Origin: an uncultured Eubacteriales bacterium
Lineage (GTDB): Bacteria; Bacillota; Clostridia; Lachnospirales; Lachnospiraceae
Length of the DNA stretch: 64,000 nt
Reading direction: 5' to 3'
NCBI GenBank assembly: GCA_900542465.1
Contig: UQNS01000007.1
Span: 35,396 to 99,395, forward strand
Shown: positions 9,626 to 18,426 of the stretch, one piece after another
Position numbering within the stretch: the stretch's first letter is position 1
Layout of the letters: every line of letters begins with the position of its first letter
Made by a program: the position numbers and the translations under genes
Notes under the pieces: generated by a model
The model's input: only the letters and a program-made list of their open reading frames with translations
Told to the model about the DNA's origin: nothing
Databases searched by the model: none

Positions 9626-10054
9626 TTAATCCGCATTTTTCAACATCTCATTTAAGGTTCTCCAGCCAAGCACAGCACACTTGACTCTGGCAGGCATATG
9701 AGAAATATCCTGAAGCGCAGCGCCCTCTTCTAATTCTTCTATCTCTTCATCAGAAGCTTCTCCCTGGATCATTCGAAGAAAAATATCTGAAAGACGCTCT
9801 GCCTCTGCCTTGGTCTTACCTTTGATAAGATTTATCATAATATCTGTAGAAGCCTGAGAAATAGCACAGCCTTCACCCACAAATCCCGCGTCCTTGATTA
9901 TACCATCCTCATAAGTGAGCATAAGAACGATATCATCTCCACAGCTGGGGTTAACACCCTCTTTGGTCATATTAGCTCCCTCAAGAGGCTGCTTGTTATC
10001 CGGATGAATATTATGATCTGTTAAAACCTCATTATAAAATGTGCGATTTGACAT
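9626..10054 (-). CDS. sufU: SufU-type Fe-S assembly protein (NifU N-terminal like)
   Basis: Accepts sulfur from the cysteine desulfurase SufS in Fe-S cluster assembly; in Gram-positive bacteria SufU is a zinc-dependent sulfurtransferase. The 142-residue protein carries the conserved metal site C38, D40, C63 and C126 (NPSCGDD, GEGCAISQAS, RVKCAVLGW). Length and the SufU-type insertion between the second and third cysteines fit the family. It is the last gene of sufCBDSU, 23 bases after sufS, and is followed by a strong terminator. Confidence 0.95.
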   Translation of the reverse strand: MSNRTFYNEVLTDHNIHPDNKQPLEGANMTKEGVNPSCGDDIVLMLTYEDGIIKDAGFVGEGCAISQASTDIMINLIKGKTKAEAERLSDIFLRMIQGEASDEEIEELEEGAALQDISHMPARVKCAVLGWRTLNEMLKNAD

Positions 10055-10077
10055 ATCCTTTATCTCCCTCTTATAAA

Positions 10078-11337
10078 TTAGTAGCCCATTTCACTTCTTA
10101 CCCTGGAAAGTGCTTCTACAAGCTTGTCAACTTCTTCAAACGTGTTATAGAACGCTATGCTCGCCCTTGTCGTAGAAACGCCTCCTGCGTTCTTTTTTTC
10201 TCTCTTGTCATAAAGATACTGGAGTAATGGCTGTGCACAATGATGCCCTGCTCTTACGGCCACATGAAATGTATCCATAATAGATGCTATGTCATGCGGA
10301 TGTACTCCCTCAATAAGAAAAGTAATTATACCTTCATGTTCTTCGGGTGTCTGAGAACCAAGGATCGTAAAACCTTCAAGCGCCTGGATCTTCTCCATTG
10401 CATACCTTGTAAGCGCACGCTCTCTCTCCATGATCTTGTCAAATCCGATCTTGTTGTAGTACTTAACAGCTTCCGCCAAAGCGACAGCTCCGCCTACATT
10501 AACTGTTCCTGCTTCGAATTTATGCGGAACTTCCGCATAGGTGGCGCCATCAACGGTCACTGTCTCGATCATTTCTCCACCATAAAGGAAAGGCGGCATA
10601 TCTTCCAGCAGATCTATCTTACCATAAAGAACTCCTACTCCCATAGGTGCAAGCATCTTATGACCTGAAAAAGCAAGAAAATCAACATCCAGCTCTTTTA
10701 CATCGACCGGGATATGAGGAACTGACTGAGCACCATCGCATACGATATATCCACCATTTTTATGGATAATACCGGCAAATGTCTTGATGTCGTTGATCCT
10801 TCCAAGAACATTGGAAACATGAGTTATTGCAAGGATCTTAGTCCTGTCACTGATCAATGACTCCAGTTTTTCCGGCAGAAAACTTCCGTCTTCCTCACAT
10901 TCAAAAAATACGACCTTTGCCCCGATCCTTTCGGCCGCCTGCTGCCATGGAAGAAAATTGCTGTGATGCTCGGCAATACTTACAATGATCTCATCCCCCG
11001 GCTTAAGCACGTGGGAAGCAAAGCTATATGCCAAAAGATTAATACTTTCTGAGGCATTTCTTGTGAAAACTATTTCATTTGGCTTTGCATTGATAAAATC
11101 TGCAACTGTTTTTCTTGCATCTTCATAAGCATCTGTAGCATCTACACTTAATCCGTATACGCCACGAAAGGGATTAGCATTATCAAAGTCATAATACTTT
11201 TTCCATGCAGCAAGGACCTGCTCCGGTTTCTGAGTTGTTGCCGCATTATCAAAGTAAACGACATCTCTTTTATTTAAAAGCGGAAAATCCTTACGGATCT
11301 CCTCATCTTCTGACTTTATATTCTTAAGATCATTCAT
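10078..11337 (-). CDS. sufS: Cysteine desulfurase, SufS family
   Basis: PLP enzyme that takes sulfur from cysteine for Fe-S cluster synthesis. The 419-residue protein has the N-terminal VYFDNAATTQKP motif, H124 region IAEHHSNFLPW, the PLP lysine K227 in FSGHKMLAP, and the catalytic cysteine C367 in RAGHHCAQPL. The GHHC context marks it as SufS type rather than NifS/IscS. Its first codons overlap the end of sufD by 8 bases, so translation is coupled. It works with sufU just downstream. Confidence 0.96.
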   Translation of the reverse strand: MNDLKNIKSEDEEIRKDFPLLNKRDVVYFDNAATTQKPEQVLAAWKKYYDFDNANPFRGVYGLSVDATDAYEDARKTVADFINAKPNEIVFTRNASESINLLAYSFASHVLKPGDEIIVSIAEHHSNFLPWQQAAERIGAKVVFFECEEDGSFLPEKLESLISDRTKILAITHVSNVLGRINDIKTFAGIIHKNGGYIVCDGAQSVPHIPVDVKELDVDFLAFSGHKMLAPMGVGVLYGKIDLLEDMPPFLYGGEMIETVTVDGATYAEVPHKFEAGTVNVGGAVALAEAVKYYNKIGFDKIMERERALTRYAMEKIQALEGFTILGSQTPEEHEGIITFLIEGVHPHDIASIMDTFHVAVRAGHHCAQPLLQYLYDKREKKNAGGVSTTRASIAFYNTFEEVDKLVEALSRVRSEMGY

Positions 11338-12406
11338 TTTCTTTCACACGTCCTTCCGAAAAATACTCAAATGTTTCTTTTCTTACATTTTCATCCGGTA
11401 TTCTTCTACAGAAGCTCGCAAGTCTTGAATTAGCAATAAGTTTGTAGATCTCTTCCTCTTCGAGTCCTCTTGACTGGAGGTAGAAGATAAGGTCCTCATC
11501 AAGACGTCCGATTGTTGCGCCATGATTACCTTCAACATCTTCCTCAGCACAGAGAATAACCGGAATAGTCTTATTAATTACCGTATCATCACGGAGGATA
11601 ACTTCTTCTATCTCGCTTCCCTTAGAGCCTGCGCATCCATTCCGGAAGTCGATAGTTCCTCTGAACAGCTTGCTTGCATTACCGCTTAAAACGCCATTTG
11701 TCCTGATACCTGAATCGGTCGTCCTGCCATTATGCAAAACGACATAATTCATATCAAGAAGCTGTTCTTTATTAAGAAAATAGCCTATCTCTTCTTCGAC
11801 TCCGGCATTTCTGCCCTTGAGGTCTATATTGCATCCCTGGTATACCTTGGATCCTCCAAGGAAAAGGTGACTGATACTAATATGCGCATCGTCTTCTGCC
11901 ACAGCACCTACGTCATTCATAAGCGTATAGCTCTCGCCAAGAGTATTTATCTGAACAAGGTTGATCCTTGCACCCCTCTTCGCCCTTAACAAGGTCATAA
12001 ACCCTGCCTGTCCGCCGGCTTCCCTGTCTGAGGTGTAGCTCATAACTACTGTTATATTGGCATTTTCCTCTGCAGTAATGACAAATTTATTGAATGTAGA
12101 AGCACCCGCTTCATTTCTGAATTTAAGAACCACCGGAGCTTCTGCATTTGTTCCCTCAGCAGCGCTGAACACTGCTGTTTCCTTGATTCTTTCTTCGATT
12201 AGCTTTGCATAAGCTTCACCGGATCCGCCCTTTATATCATTGGCAAATGCGGCAGATTCTTTTTCGTATGCAACTCCGTCCGGAACTGTCACCTCACATG
12301 GACATTCTCCCGTTACAGGTAAAGGCATCTCAACTTTTACATCATTCATTCTGAGCCAGTTCCATGTAAGAGACGGAATTCTGTTAAGTGTAATATTCTC
12401 TGACAT
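11330..12406 (-). CDS. sufD: SufD, subunit of the SufBCD scaffold
   Basis: Partner of SufB and SufC in the Fe-S scaffold complex. The 358-residue protein has the weakly conserved N-terminal region and the beta-helix core of SufB/SufD proteins (VVLHNGRTTDSGIRTNGVL, HGATIGRLDEDLIFYLQSRG). The final motif LQSRGLEEEEIYKLI is characteristic of the family. It follows sufB by 11 bases and overlaps sufS. It is somewhat shorter than E. coli SufD (about 420 residues), as usual in Clostridia. Confidence 0.92.
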   Translation of the reverse strand: MSENITLNRIPSLTWNWLRMNDVKVEMPLPVTGECPCEVTVPDGVAYEKESAAFANDIKGGSGEAYAKLIEERIKETAVFSAAEGTNAEAPVVLKFRNEAGASTFNKFVITAEENANITVVMSYTSDREAGGQAGFMTLLRAKRGARINLVQINTLGESYTLMNDVGAVAEDDAHISISHLFLGGSKVYQGCNIDLKGRNAGVEEEIGYFLNKEQLLDMNYVVLHNGRTTDSGIRTNGVLSGNASKLFRGTIDFRNGCAGSKGSEIEEVILRDDTVINKTIPVILCAEEDVEGNHGATIGRLDEDLIFYLQSRGLEEEEIYKLIANSRLASFCRRIPDENVRKETFEYFSEGRVKENE

Positions 12407-12417
12407 CTGACCCCTCC

Positions 12418-13830
12418 TTAACCTATACTGCCTTTCATCTCAAGTCTGATAAGATTATTCATTTCGACTGCATATTCCATAGGCAGTTCTTTTGAAACAT
12501 TATCAGCAAATCCGCTTACTATAAGAGCTTTTGCATCTTCTTCCGTCAGGCCTCGGCTCATAAGGTAAAATACCTCATCATCGCTTATCTTTCCGATCTT
12601 GGCCTCGTGTCCTACATCTGCGTACTGGGTCCTTATATCCATCGCCGGAATAGTATCTGAACGTGATATATTATCGACCATAAGTGACTGGCAAGATACC
12701 GCGGATCTGGAATGCTTAGCCTGATTGTTGATCACGATAGAGCTTCTGAATGTTGAAACACCGCCATCTTTTGAGATAGATCTTGTATTTACGAATGAGT
12801 GTGTATCTTCCGCATTATGAACGACCTTGCATCCTGTATCAAGATTCTGCCCGTTTCCTGCAAATGTAACGCCGGTGAACTCGCTCTTGGCACCCTTGCC
12901 ATTTAAAACACTCATTGGATAAAGGTATGATACATGAGAACCGAATGAACCTGATACCCATTCTATCTTACCGCCTTCATCCACTAAGGCTCTCTTGGTA
13001 TTAAGATTGAACATATTCTTGGACCAGTTCTCTATAGTTGAGTATCTTAAGGTCGCTCCCTTTCCGACGAACAGCTCTACACAGCCCGCATGCAGATTGG
13101 CAACATTATATTTAGGCGCAGAACATCCTTCTATAAAATGAAGATATGCACCTTCTTCTACTATAATAAGTGTATGTTCAAACTGCCCCGCACCTGGTGC
13201 ATTCAGTCTGAAATATGACTGAAGCGGGATCTCAAGTTTAACTCCCTTGGGCACATAGACGAATGAACCTCCTGACCATACAGCCCCATGAAGCGCGGCA
13301 AACTTATGGTCTGACGGCGGAACAAGTTTCATAAAATGTTTTTTCACAAGGTCTGCATGCTCACCTGTTAATGCAGATTCCATGTCAGTGTAGACTACTC
13401 CAAGCTCTGAGACCTCATCCTTGACATTATGATATACAAGTTCTGAATCATACTGAGCGCCGACACCTGCTAATGAATCCTTTTCTGCCTGTGGAATACC
13501 AAGCCTGTCAAATGTATTTTTTATATCATCCGGAACTTCATTCCAATCTGCACTCATCTTTGTATTAGGACGGACGTATGTAACTATCTCCTCCATATTG
13601 AGCTCATCTATAGACGGGCCCCACTCCGGAACCTCTGTTTTATTATATATATCAAGTGATCTAAGACGGAATTCACGCATCCATTCAGGATCATTTTTTT
13701 CCTCTGAAAGCTTTTTTACTATATCAGCTGTAAGCCCTTCTTCAATACGGTATGCGTCTTTTTCTTCGTCTTTAATATCGTATATGTTTCTGTTGATGTC
13801 AGAAACCTGTGTTTTTTCCTTACTACTCAT
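12418..13830 (-). CDS. sufB: SufB, Fe-S cluster scaffold
   Basis: Core scaffold on which the SUF system builds Fe-S clusters. The 470-residue protein has the typical N-terminal segment (EWMREFRLRSLDIYNK), the beta-helix core with YVPKGVKLEIPLQSYFR and HLHFIEG-like sequence (AYLHFIEGCSAPKY), and the C-terminal GHEAKIGKISDDEVFYLMSR. It lies between sufC (17 bases upstream) and sufD. The size matches SufB from Firmicutes. Confidence 0.96.
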   Translation of the reverse strand: MSSKEKTQVSDINRNIYDIKDEEKDAYRIEEGLTADIVKKLSEEKNDPEWMREFRLRSLDIYNKTEVPEWGPSIDELNMEEIVTYVRPNTKMSADWNEVPDDIKNTFDRLGIPQAEKDSLAGVGAQYDSELVYHNVKDEVSELGVVYTDMESALTGEHADLVKKHFMKLVPPSDHKFAALHGAVWSGGSFVYVPKGVKLEIPLQSYFRLNAPGAGQFEHTLIIVEEGAYLHFIEGCSAPKYNVANLHAGCVELFVGKGATLRYSTIENWSKNMFNLNTKRALVDEGGKIEWVSGSFGSHVSYLYPMSVLNGKGAKSEFTGVTFAGNGQNLDTGCKVVHNAEDTHSFVNTRSISKDGGVSTFRSSIVINNQAKHSRSAVSCQSLMVDNISRSDTIPAMDIRTQYADVGHEAKIGKISDDEVFYLMSRGLTEEDAKALIVSGFADNVSKELPMEYAVEMNNLIRLEMKGSIG

Positions 13831-13847
13831 TAAAAGCGCCCCCTGAA

Positions 13848-14591
13848 TTATTTACCGTACTTTGCAAATCCCTTCTCGTTTATCTCAGTTACAAGACCTG
13901 CATCACTGTTCTCTACGATCGTTCCGTCAACGATGACATGTGATTCGTCGACCTTCAGTGATGAAAGGATCTTGGTGCTGTGTGTGATAACAATAAGTGA
14001 TCCTCCAACTTTCTCACGATATGCTTCGATACCTTTCGATACTGTTTTTACAGCATCAACATCAAGACCTGAGTCTGTTTCATCCAGAATCGCCAGCTCA
14101 GGCTTAAGCATAAGAAGCTGTAAAACCTCAGCCTTCTTCTTCTCTCCTCCTGAAAATCCCACATTAAGATCTCTATAGAGATATTTTTCATCCATCTCAA
14201 GTATCGCCATATTTTCTTCTACTTCTTTTTTAAATTCCCAGAATTTGATCCTCTTTCCGGTCCTCTGCTCAAGCGCATTCCTTAAGAATTCACTAAGTGT
14301 GATTCCCGGTACTTCGATAGGATTCTGAAATGAAAGGAATATTCCCTTTTTAGCACGTTCATTTACAGGCAGCTCAGTAATATCTTCACCGTTGAACCTG
14401 ATGCTTCCTCCCGTAACTTCATACTTCGGATTGCCCATGATAGTAAGTCCAAGTGTAGACTTACCCGCGCCATTTGGTCCCATAAGGACATGTGTTTCAT
14501 TAGGATTCACTGACAGACAGACATCTTTTAAAATTTCCTTGTCATTAATACTTACTGATAAATTCTGAATCTCTAATAATTTTCCAGACAT
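13848..14591 (-). CDS. sufC: SufC, ATPase of the SUF complex
   Basis: ABC-type ATPase that drives the SufBCD scaffold; it is cytoplasmic and not a transporter. The 247-residue protein has Walker A GPNGAGKST, signature GFSGGEKKKAE, Walker B LAILDETDSGLDVDA and the H-loop VITHSTKI. Start ATG 14591 has GGGAGG upstream. It is the first gene of sufCBDSU. The upstream region holds two TATAAT hexamers and a Fur-like inverted repeat, so the operon is probably iron- or oxidant-regulated. Confidence 0.96.
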   Translation of the reverse strand: MSGKLLEIQNLSVSINDKEILKDVCLSVNPNETHVLMGPNGAGKSTLGLTIMGNPKYEVTGGSIRFNGEDITELPVNERAKKGIFLSFQNPIEVPGITLSEFLRNALEQRTGKRIKFWEFKKEVEENMAILEMDEKYLYRDLNVGFSGGEKKKAEVLQLLMLKPELAILDETDSGLDVDAVKTVSKGIEAYREKVGGSLIVITHSTKILSSLKVDESHVIVDGTIVENSDAGLVTEINEKGFAKYGK

Positions 14592-14659
14592 TTTATTCCT
14601 CCCTGTTCTCTTAAATGCTTTAGCTGTATATAAATTTAAAATATGCTATTTATAAATAT

Positions 14660-14674
14660 TAGTAATAATTACTA
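14660..14674. promoter_or_regulatory. Fur/PerR-like 7-1-7 inverted repeat upstream of sufC
   Basis: The arms TAGTAAT and ATTACTA flank a single central base. Compared with the 7-1-7 Fur box TGATAATNATTATCA, 10-11 of 14 arm positions appear to match by eye. It lies about 70 bases before the sufC start and just downstream of two TATAAT hexamers (minus strand, 14684-14689 and 14705-14710), a position suited to repression. Confidence 0.45.
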
Positions 14675-15082
14675 TCTACGCTGATTATATCTTCATTATT
14701 CTACATTATAAGTTTGAAACAAGATAGTCTGTAAAAATATACTTTTGTCTAGAAATGTTTCAAAAGGCATCAGAATAATGTTAACATTTACAACGCTGTG
14801 CTTACTTAGTTCAGCCTAACTGATTTTAATCATCTTGTTAAATATTAATTATAACTCCTTTGCTTATATGAAAATATGGTTCTAATCATACTTTTAAAAA
14901 TAAAAATACCGGAATCATGACTGCTGTCAGGCATAGCCATAATTCCGGTATTCAGGAGTATTCACTCTATGTATAAAGTACCTATATATTATTTATATTC
15001 TTATTTTATCGTTAGTTTTTACTAGTTTAATAAAGCAATTAAGTTAATTTAAAGTTCAGTGAGTACCAATTTAACATCGTCT
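14675..15082. other. Intergenic region between sufC and the small ORF
   Basis: AT-rich non-coding sequence. It holds the presumed suf promoter (TATAAT hexamers at 14684-14689 and 14705-14710, weak -35 sequences) and the terminator at 14893-14952. I see no further gene or known riboswitch. Confidence 0.6.
14893..14952 (-). terminator. Terminator of the nrdD/small ORF transcript
   Basis: Arms AATACCGGAAT and ATTCCGGTATT (14905-14915 and 14942-14952) are followed on the minus strand by a T-rich run. It ends leftward transcription coming from nrdD and the small ORF before suf. Confidence 0.75.
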
Positions 15083-15265
15083 TCATTTATTGATTCTATA
15101 TAAGTCACCACTCTGAGCAGCCGATGCAATTTCTTCCCCTGAAAGGCGTCTCTTTCCATGGTGCCTGCATCGACACTGATCCGGGTTTACTAGCGTCGCC
15201 TGACCAGGTCTTATATATCCTCCTTTCGCTTTAAAATCGTTGACTAGAGTTACTTTTTCATTCAT
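15083..15265 (-). CDS. Small uncharacterised protein downstream of nrdD
   Basis: Possible 60-residue protein starting at ATG 15265 with AGAGGA upstream. A longer start at 15325 has no ribosome site. The sequence is basic and includes a compact Cys/His cluster (DQCRCRHHGKRR). I do not recognise it. It occupies the place where nrdG, the activase for NrdD, often lies, but it lacks the CX3CX2C of NrdG and is far too short. In another frame, ATG at about 15162 opens a 36-residue stretch with a protein-like end (EDDVKLVLTEL), so a frameshift or a misassigned frame is possible. Low confidence. Confidence 0.35.
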   Translation of the reverse strand: MNEKVTLVNDFKAKGGYIRPGQATLVNPDQCRCRHHGKRRLSGEEIASAAQSGDLYRINK

Positions 15266-15405
15266 ATCCTCTACATCACCTCTTAATATCGTATTGTTCA
15301 GGACACATCCCTGAGCTGATTCCATTGTATTATATTATGGATTTTATATAAGCCCCCTACACGGATGAGCCATATTATACGACCGGTAAAAACTTTCAAC
15401 TATGA

Positions 15406-17577
15406 TCAAAGATGCAGCACTCTATCCTGGATCTCCTGTGTTCTTCCCTGATTCCAGAACTGTGTCCCGATATACCCGCAGGTCCTTCTTGCTACGTTCA
15501 GTTTACTCTGATCACGGTTTCCGCAGTTCGGACATTCCCATATCAGTTTTCCGTCTTCATCGCTGCAGATCTTGATCTCTCCATCAAATCCGCATTCCTG
15601 ACAGTAATCACTTTTGGTATTAAGCTCTGCATACATGATATTTTCATAGATATACTGCATAACACCGAGAACAGCATCTATATTGTTATTCATGTTAGGA
15701 ACCTCTACATATGAGATAGCTCCGCCCGGGCTGAGCGCCTGGAATTCTGATTCGAACTTAAGCTTTGTAAATGCATCTATCTCTTCAGAAACATGTACGT
15801 GGTAGCTGTTTGTAATGTAGTTCTTATCTGTAACGCCTTCGATCTTACCGAATCTCTTCTGCAGCGCTTTTGCGAACTTGTATGTCGTTGATTCGAGCGG
15901 TGTTCCGTAAAGTGAAAATGATATATTGGTCTCCTTTTTCCATTCTGCGCACTTGTCATTCATATGCTGCATTACCTTAAGCGCAAATTCCTTGCCCCCT
16001 TCGTGCGTATGAGAAACTCCCTTCATGTACCGGGTGCATTCGTTCAGCCCTGCGTATCCAAGTGATATCGTTGAATAATTATTGAAAAGAAGCCTGTCGA
16101 TCGTCTCACCTTTCTTAAGACGCGCCAGGGCGCCATTCTGCCAGAGGATCGGAGCCACATCCGAAGGTGTTCCAAGAAGTCTTTCATGGCGGCACATAAG
16201 GGCCTTTCTGCAGAGTTCCAGCCTCTCATCGAAGATCTCCCAGAACTTTTTCTCATCACCATTTGAAGAACATGCGACATCCACGAGATTGAGCGTTACA
16301 ACTCCCTGGTTGAAGCGTCCATAGTACTTATGAGCTCCATTTTCTCCAAGACCCTCTGTATCTGCTGTGAGGAATGACCGGCAGCCCATGCAAGGATAGA
16401 CATCTCCATTTTTCAATTCCTTCATTTTCTTAGCTGAAATATAATCAGGCACAAGACGCTTGGCGCTGCACTCAGCAGCCAGGACCGTAAGATCCCAGTA
16501 TGGAGCTCCTTCCCTTATATTGTCATCATCAAGAACATAAATGAGCTTAGGAAAAGCCGGAGTTATATAAACGCCCTTCTCGTTCTTAACGCCCTGTATC
16601 CTCTGTTTAAGGACTTCTTCGATAACCATGGCAAGGTCTTCTCTCGTCTGACCGGCCTCGACCTCGTCCAAATACATAAAAACAGTAACAAATGGCGCCT
16701 GGCCGTTGGTCGTCATAAGGGTGATCACCTGATACTGGATCATCTGGACTCCGCGCTTGATCTCATCCTTAACGCGCATTTCAGCCACTTCATTTATCTT
16801 CTCATCCTCAACGCTTATTCCTGCCTGAGCAAACTCTTCCCTTACCTGTTTTCTGAACTTCTCGCGAGACACCTGAACAAATGGCGCAAGATGAGAAAGT
16901 GAAATACTCTGCCCTCCGTACTGTGAGCTTGCGATCTGCGCGATCGCCTGAGTTGCGATATTACACGCAGTTGAAAAACTATGAGGCTTTTCGATCATGG
17001 TCTCTGAAATAACAGTCCCATTCTGAAGCATATCCTCAAGGTTTACAAGGCAGCAATTATGCATATGCTGGGCAAAATAATCAGAATCGTGAAAGTGGAT
17101 TATCCCCTGCTCATGAGCCTCTACCACATCTCTTGGCAGAAGGATCCTCTTGGTGATGTCCTTGCTTACCTCACCGGCCATATAATCTCTCTGAACACTA
17201 TTGACCGTAGGATTTTTATTTGAGTTTTCCTGCTTTACCTCCTCGTTATTACATTCCAAGAGGCTCAGGATCTGATCATCCGTGGAGTTAGACTTACGGA
17301 CAAGGGCTCTCTTATATCTGTACGTAATATACTTACGCGCAACAGAGTAGGCCTTGAACGCCATGATCTCATTCTCCACCAGATCCTGGATCTCCTCTAC
17401 ATTGTAAGAACGCCCCATTGCATCAATAGTATCTTCTACACTTTTTGCGATCGACTGGACCTGTATCGGAGAAAGTCTTTCGGTAGGAACGACCTCTCTG
17501 TTAGCTTTATCCACAGCAGCGATGATCTTGGCACTGTCAAATATCATCTCAGCTCCGCTTCTCTTTATAATCTTCAC
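15406..17577 (-). CDS. nrdD: Anaerobic (class III) ribonucleoside-triphosphate reductase
   Basis: Glycyl-radical enzyme that makes dNTPs under anaerobic conditions. The 723-residue protein has an N-terminal ATP-cone (MKIIKRSGAEMIFDSAKI), the catalytic barrel, a zinc site near the C-terminus (CQECG and CPNCG), and the radical loop RRTCGYIG with the radical on G701. Start GTG at 17577 has GGAGG upstream. The activating enzyme NrdG is not adjacent, so it must be encoded elsewhere if the enzyme is functional. Presence of this class fits a strict anaerobe. A terminator for the upstream trk genes precedes it. Confidence 0.96.
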   Translation of the reverse strand: MKIIKRSGAEMIFDSAKIIAAVDKANREVVPTERLSPIQVQSIAKSVEDTIDAMGRSYNVEEIQDLVENEIMAFKAYSVARKYITYRYKRALVRKSNSTDDQILSLLECNNEEVKQENSNKNPTVNSVQRDYMAGEVSKDITKRILLPRDVVEAHEQGIIHFHDSDYFAQHMHNCCLVNLEDMLQNGTVISETMIEKPHSFSTACNIATQAIAQIASSQYGGQSISLSHLAPFVQVSREKFRKQVREEFAQAGISVEDEKINEVAEMRVKDEIKRGVQMIQYQVITLMTTNGQAPFVTVFMYLDEVEAGQTREDLAMVIEEVLKQRIQGVKNEKGVYITPAFPKLIYVLDDDNIREGAPYWDLTVLAAECSAKRLVPDYISAKKMKELKNGDVYPCMGCRSFLTADTEGLGENGAHKYYGRFNQGVVTLNLVDVACSSNGDEKKFWEIFDERLELCRKALMCRHERLLGTPSDVAPILWQNGALARLKKGETIDRLLFNNYSTISLGYAGLNECTRYMKGVSHTHEGGKEFALKVMQHMNDKCAEWKKETNISFSLYGTPLESTTYKFAKALQKRFGKIEGVTDKNYITNSYHVHVSEEIDAFTKLKFESEFQALSPGGAISYVEVPNMNNNIDAVLGVMQYIYENIMYAELNTKSDYCQECGFDGEIKICSDEDGKLIWECPNCGNRDQSKLNVARRTCGYIGTQFWNQGRTQEIQDRVLHL

Positions 17578-17614
17578 GATAAAACCCCTCCGCTATACAA
17601 AACAATAATATAAT

Positions 17615-17667
17615 AAACAAAACACCTGTAAATAAGAGAGTCTTCCACTCTCTATTTGCAGGTGTAA
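17615..17667 (-). terminator. Probable terminator of the trk genes
   Basis: ACACCTG and CAGGTGT (17622-17628, 17659-17665) bracket a further GAGAG/CTCTC pairing, giving a long stem; on the minus strand it is followed by TTTTGTTT. It could alternatively lie in the nrdD leader. Confidence 0.6.
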
Positions 17668-17752
17668 TAATACAATATGTAGTGGTTGGTGTCAATATAT
17701 AAAACTATATATTGGCATTGCTCCTATATCAGATTTTTCTATATGCAGCAGA

Positions 17753-18415
17753 TCATATTCCCTTATCCATGGTTTTAAATAAGTGCTCTGATGCCTCTTT
17801 ATTACTAATAATCTGCATGTGGTCTCCGGGTATGAACCGATAATCCGGACCAGGCATGATTTTTGTGACTCCATTAGTGATCACGCCAACTATATTAATG
17901 TGATATCTTGCATTGATATCAAGTTCTCTGATAGTGCTCCCGATCCATGATTTCAGAACAGGTACCTCATATATAGAATAATCTGCATCCAGTTCCACAT
18001 AATCAAATACATGATTTGCACTTACCTTCGCTGCTAAATTATAAGCTACATCGCGTTCAGGATAAATGACTTCATCAGCTCCATTTTTTAGCAGGAATTT
18101 AGCCTGGATATCACGGCTGGCCAGACTTATTATGTGCTTTCCACCCAGTTCTTTCACAAGATTGGTGATCTCCAGACTGTTCTGAAAATTCTCGGATATT
18201 GCAACGATAACAATGTCGAAATTATTAAGACCAAGCGCCTCAAGAACATCCGGATTAGTGCAGTCACCTATTCTGGAGCTTGTAACTTCTGTAAAAAACT
18301 CTCTGATCTGTTCCTCATTCTGATCGATGATCATGATCTCATTATCCAGTTCTAAAAGCTTTCTGCATAAATGCTGACCAAACTTTCCCATTCCTATGAT
18401 CAATATAGATTTCAC
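17753..18415 (-). CDS. Trk/Ktr potassium uptake regulatory subunit (RCK domain)
   Basis: Cytosolic NAD/ATP-binding gating subunit of a potassium uptake system. The 220-residue protein begins with a Rossmann motif IIGMGKFGQHL, followed by the acidic strand end IMIIDQNEEQ (RCK_N). A C-terminal RCK_C domain (about residues 135-215) ends with PGDHMQIISN. One RCK unit, rather than two, makes it KtrA-like. Start is GTG at 18415 with AAGGAGG upstream. It follows the channel subunit by 11 bases. Confidence 0.92.
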   Translation of the reverse strand: MKSILIIGMGKFGQHLCRKLLELDNEIMIIDQNEEQIREFFTEVTSSRIGDCTNPDVLEALGLNNFDIVIVAISENFQNSLEITNLVKELGGKHIISLASRDIQAKFLLKNGADEVIYPERDVAYNLAAKVSANHVFDYVELDADYSIYEVPVLKSWIGSTIRELDINARYHINIVGVITNGVTKIMPGPDYRFIPGDHMQIISNKEASEHLFKTMDKGI

Positions 18416-18426
18416 GGTCTTCCTCC

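Noticed and set aside
17693..17714. CAATATATA...TATATATTG as NrdR boxes for nrdD
   Set aside because: It resembles NrdR sites only loosely, lies on the trk side of a terminator-like hairpin, and AT-rich palindromes are common here; not reported as a feature.
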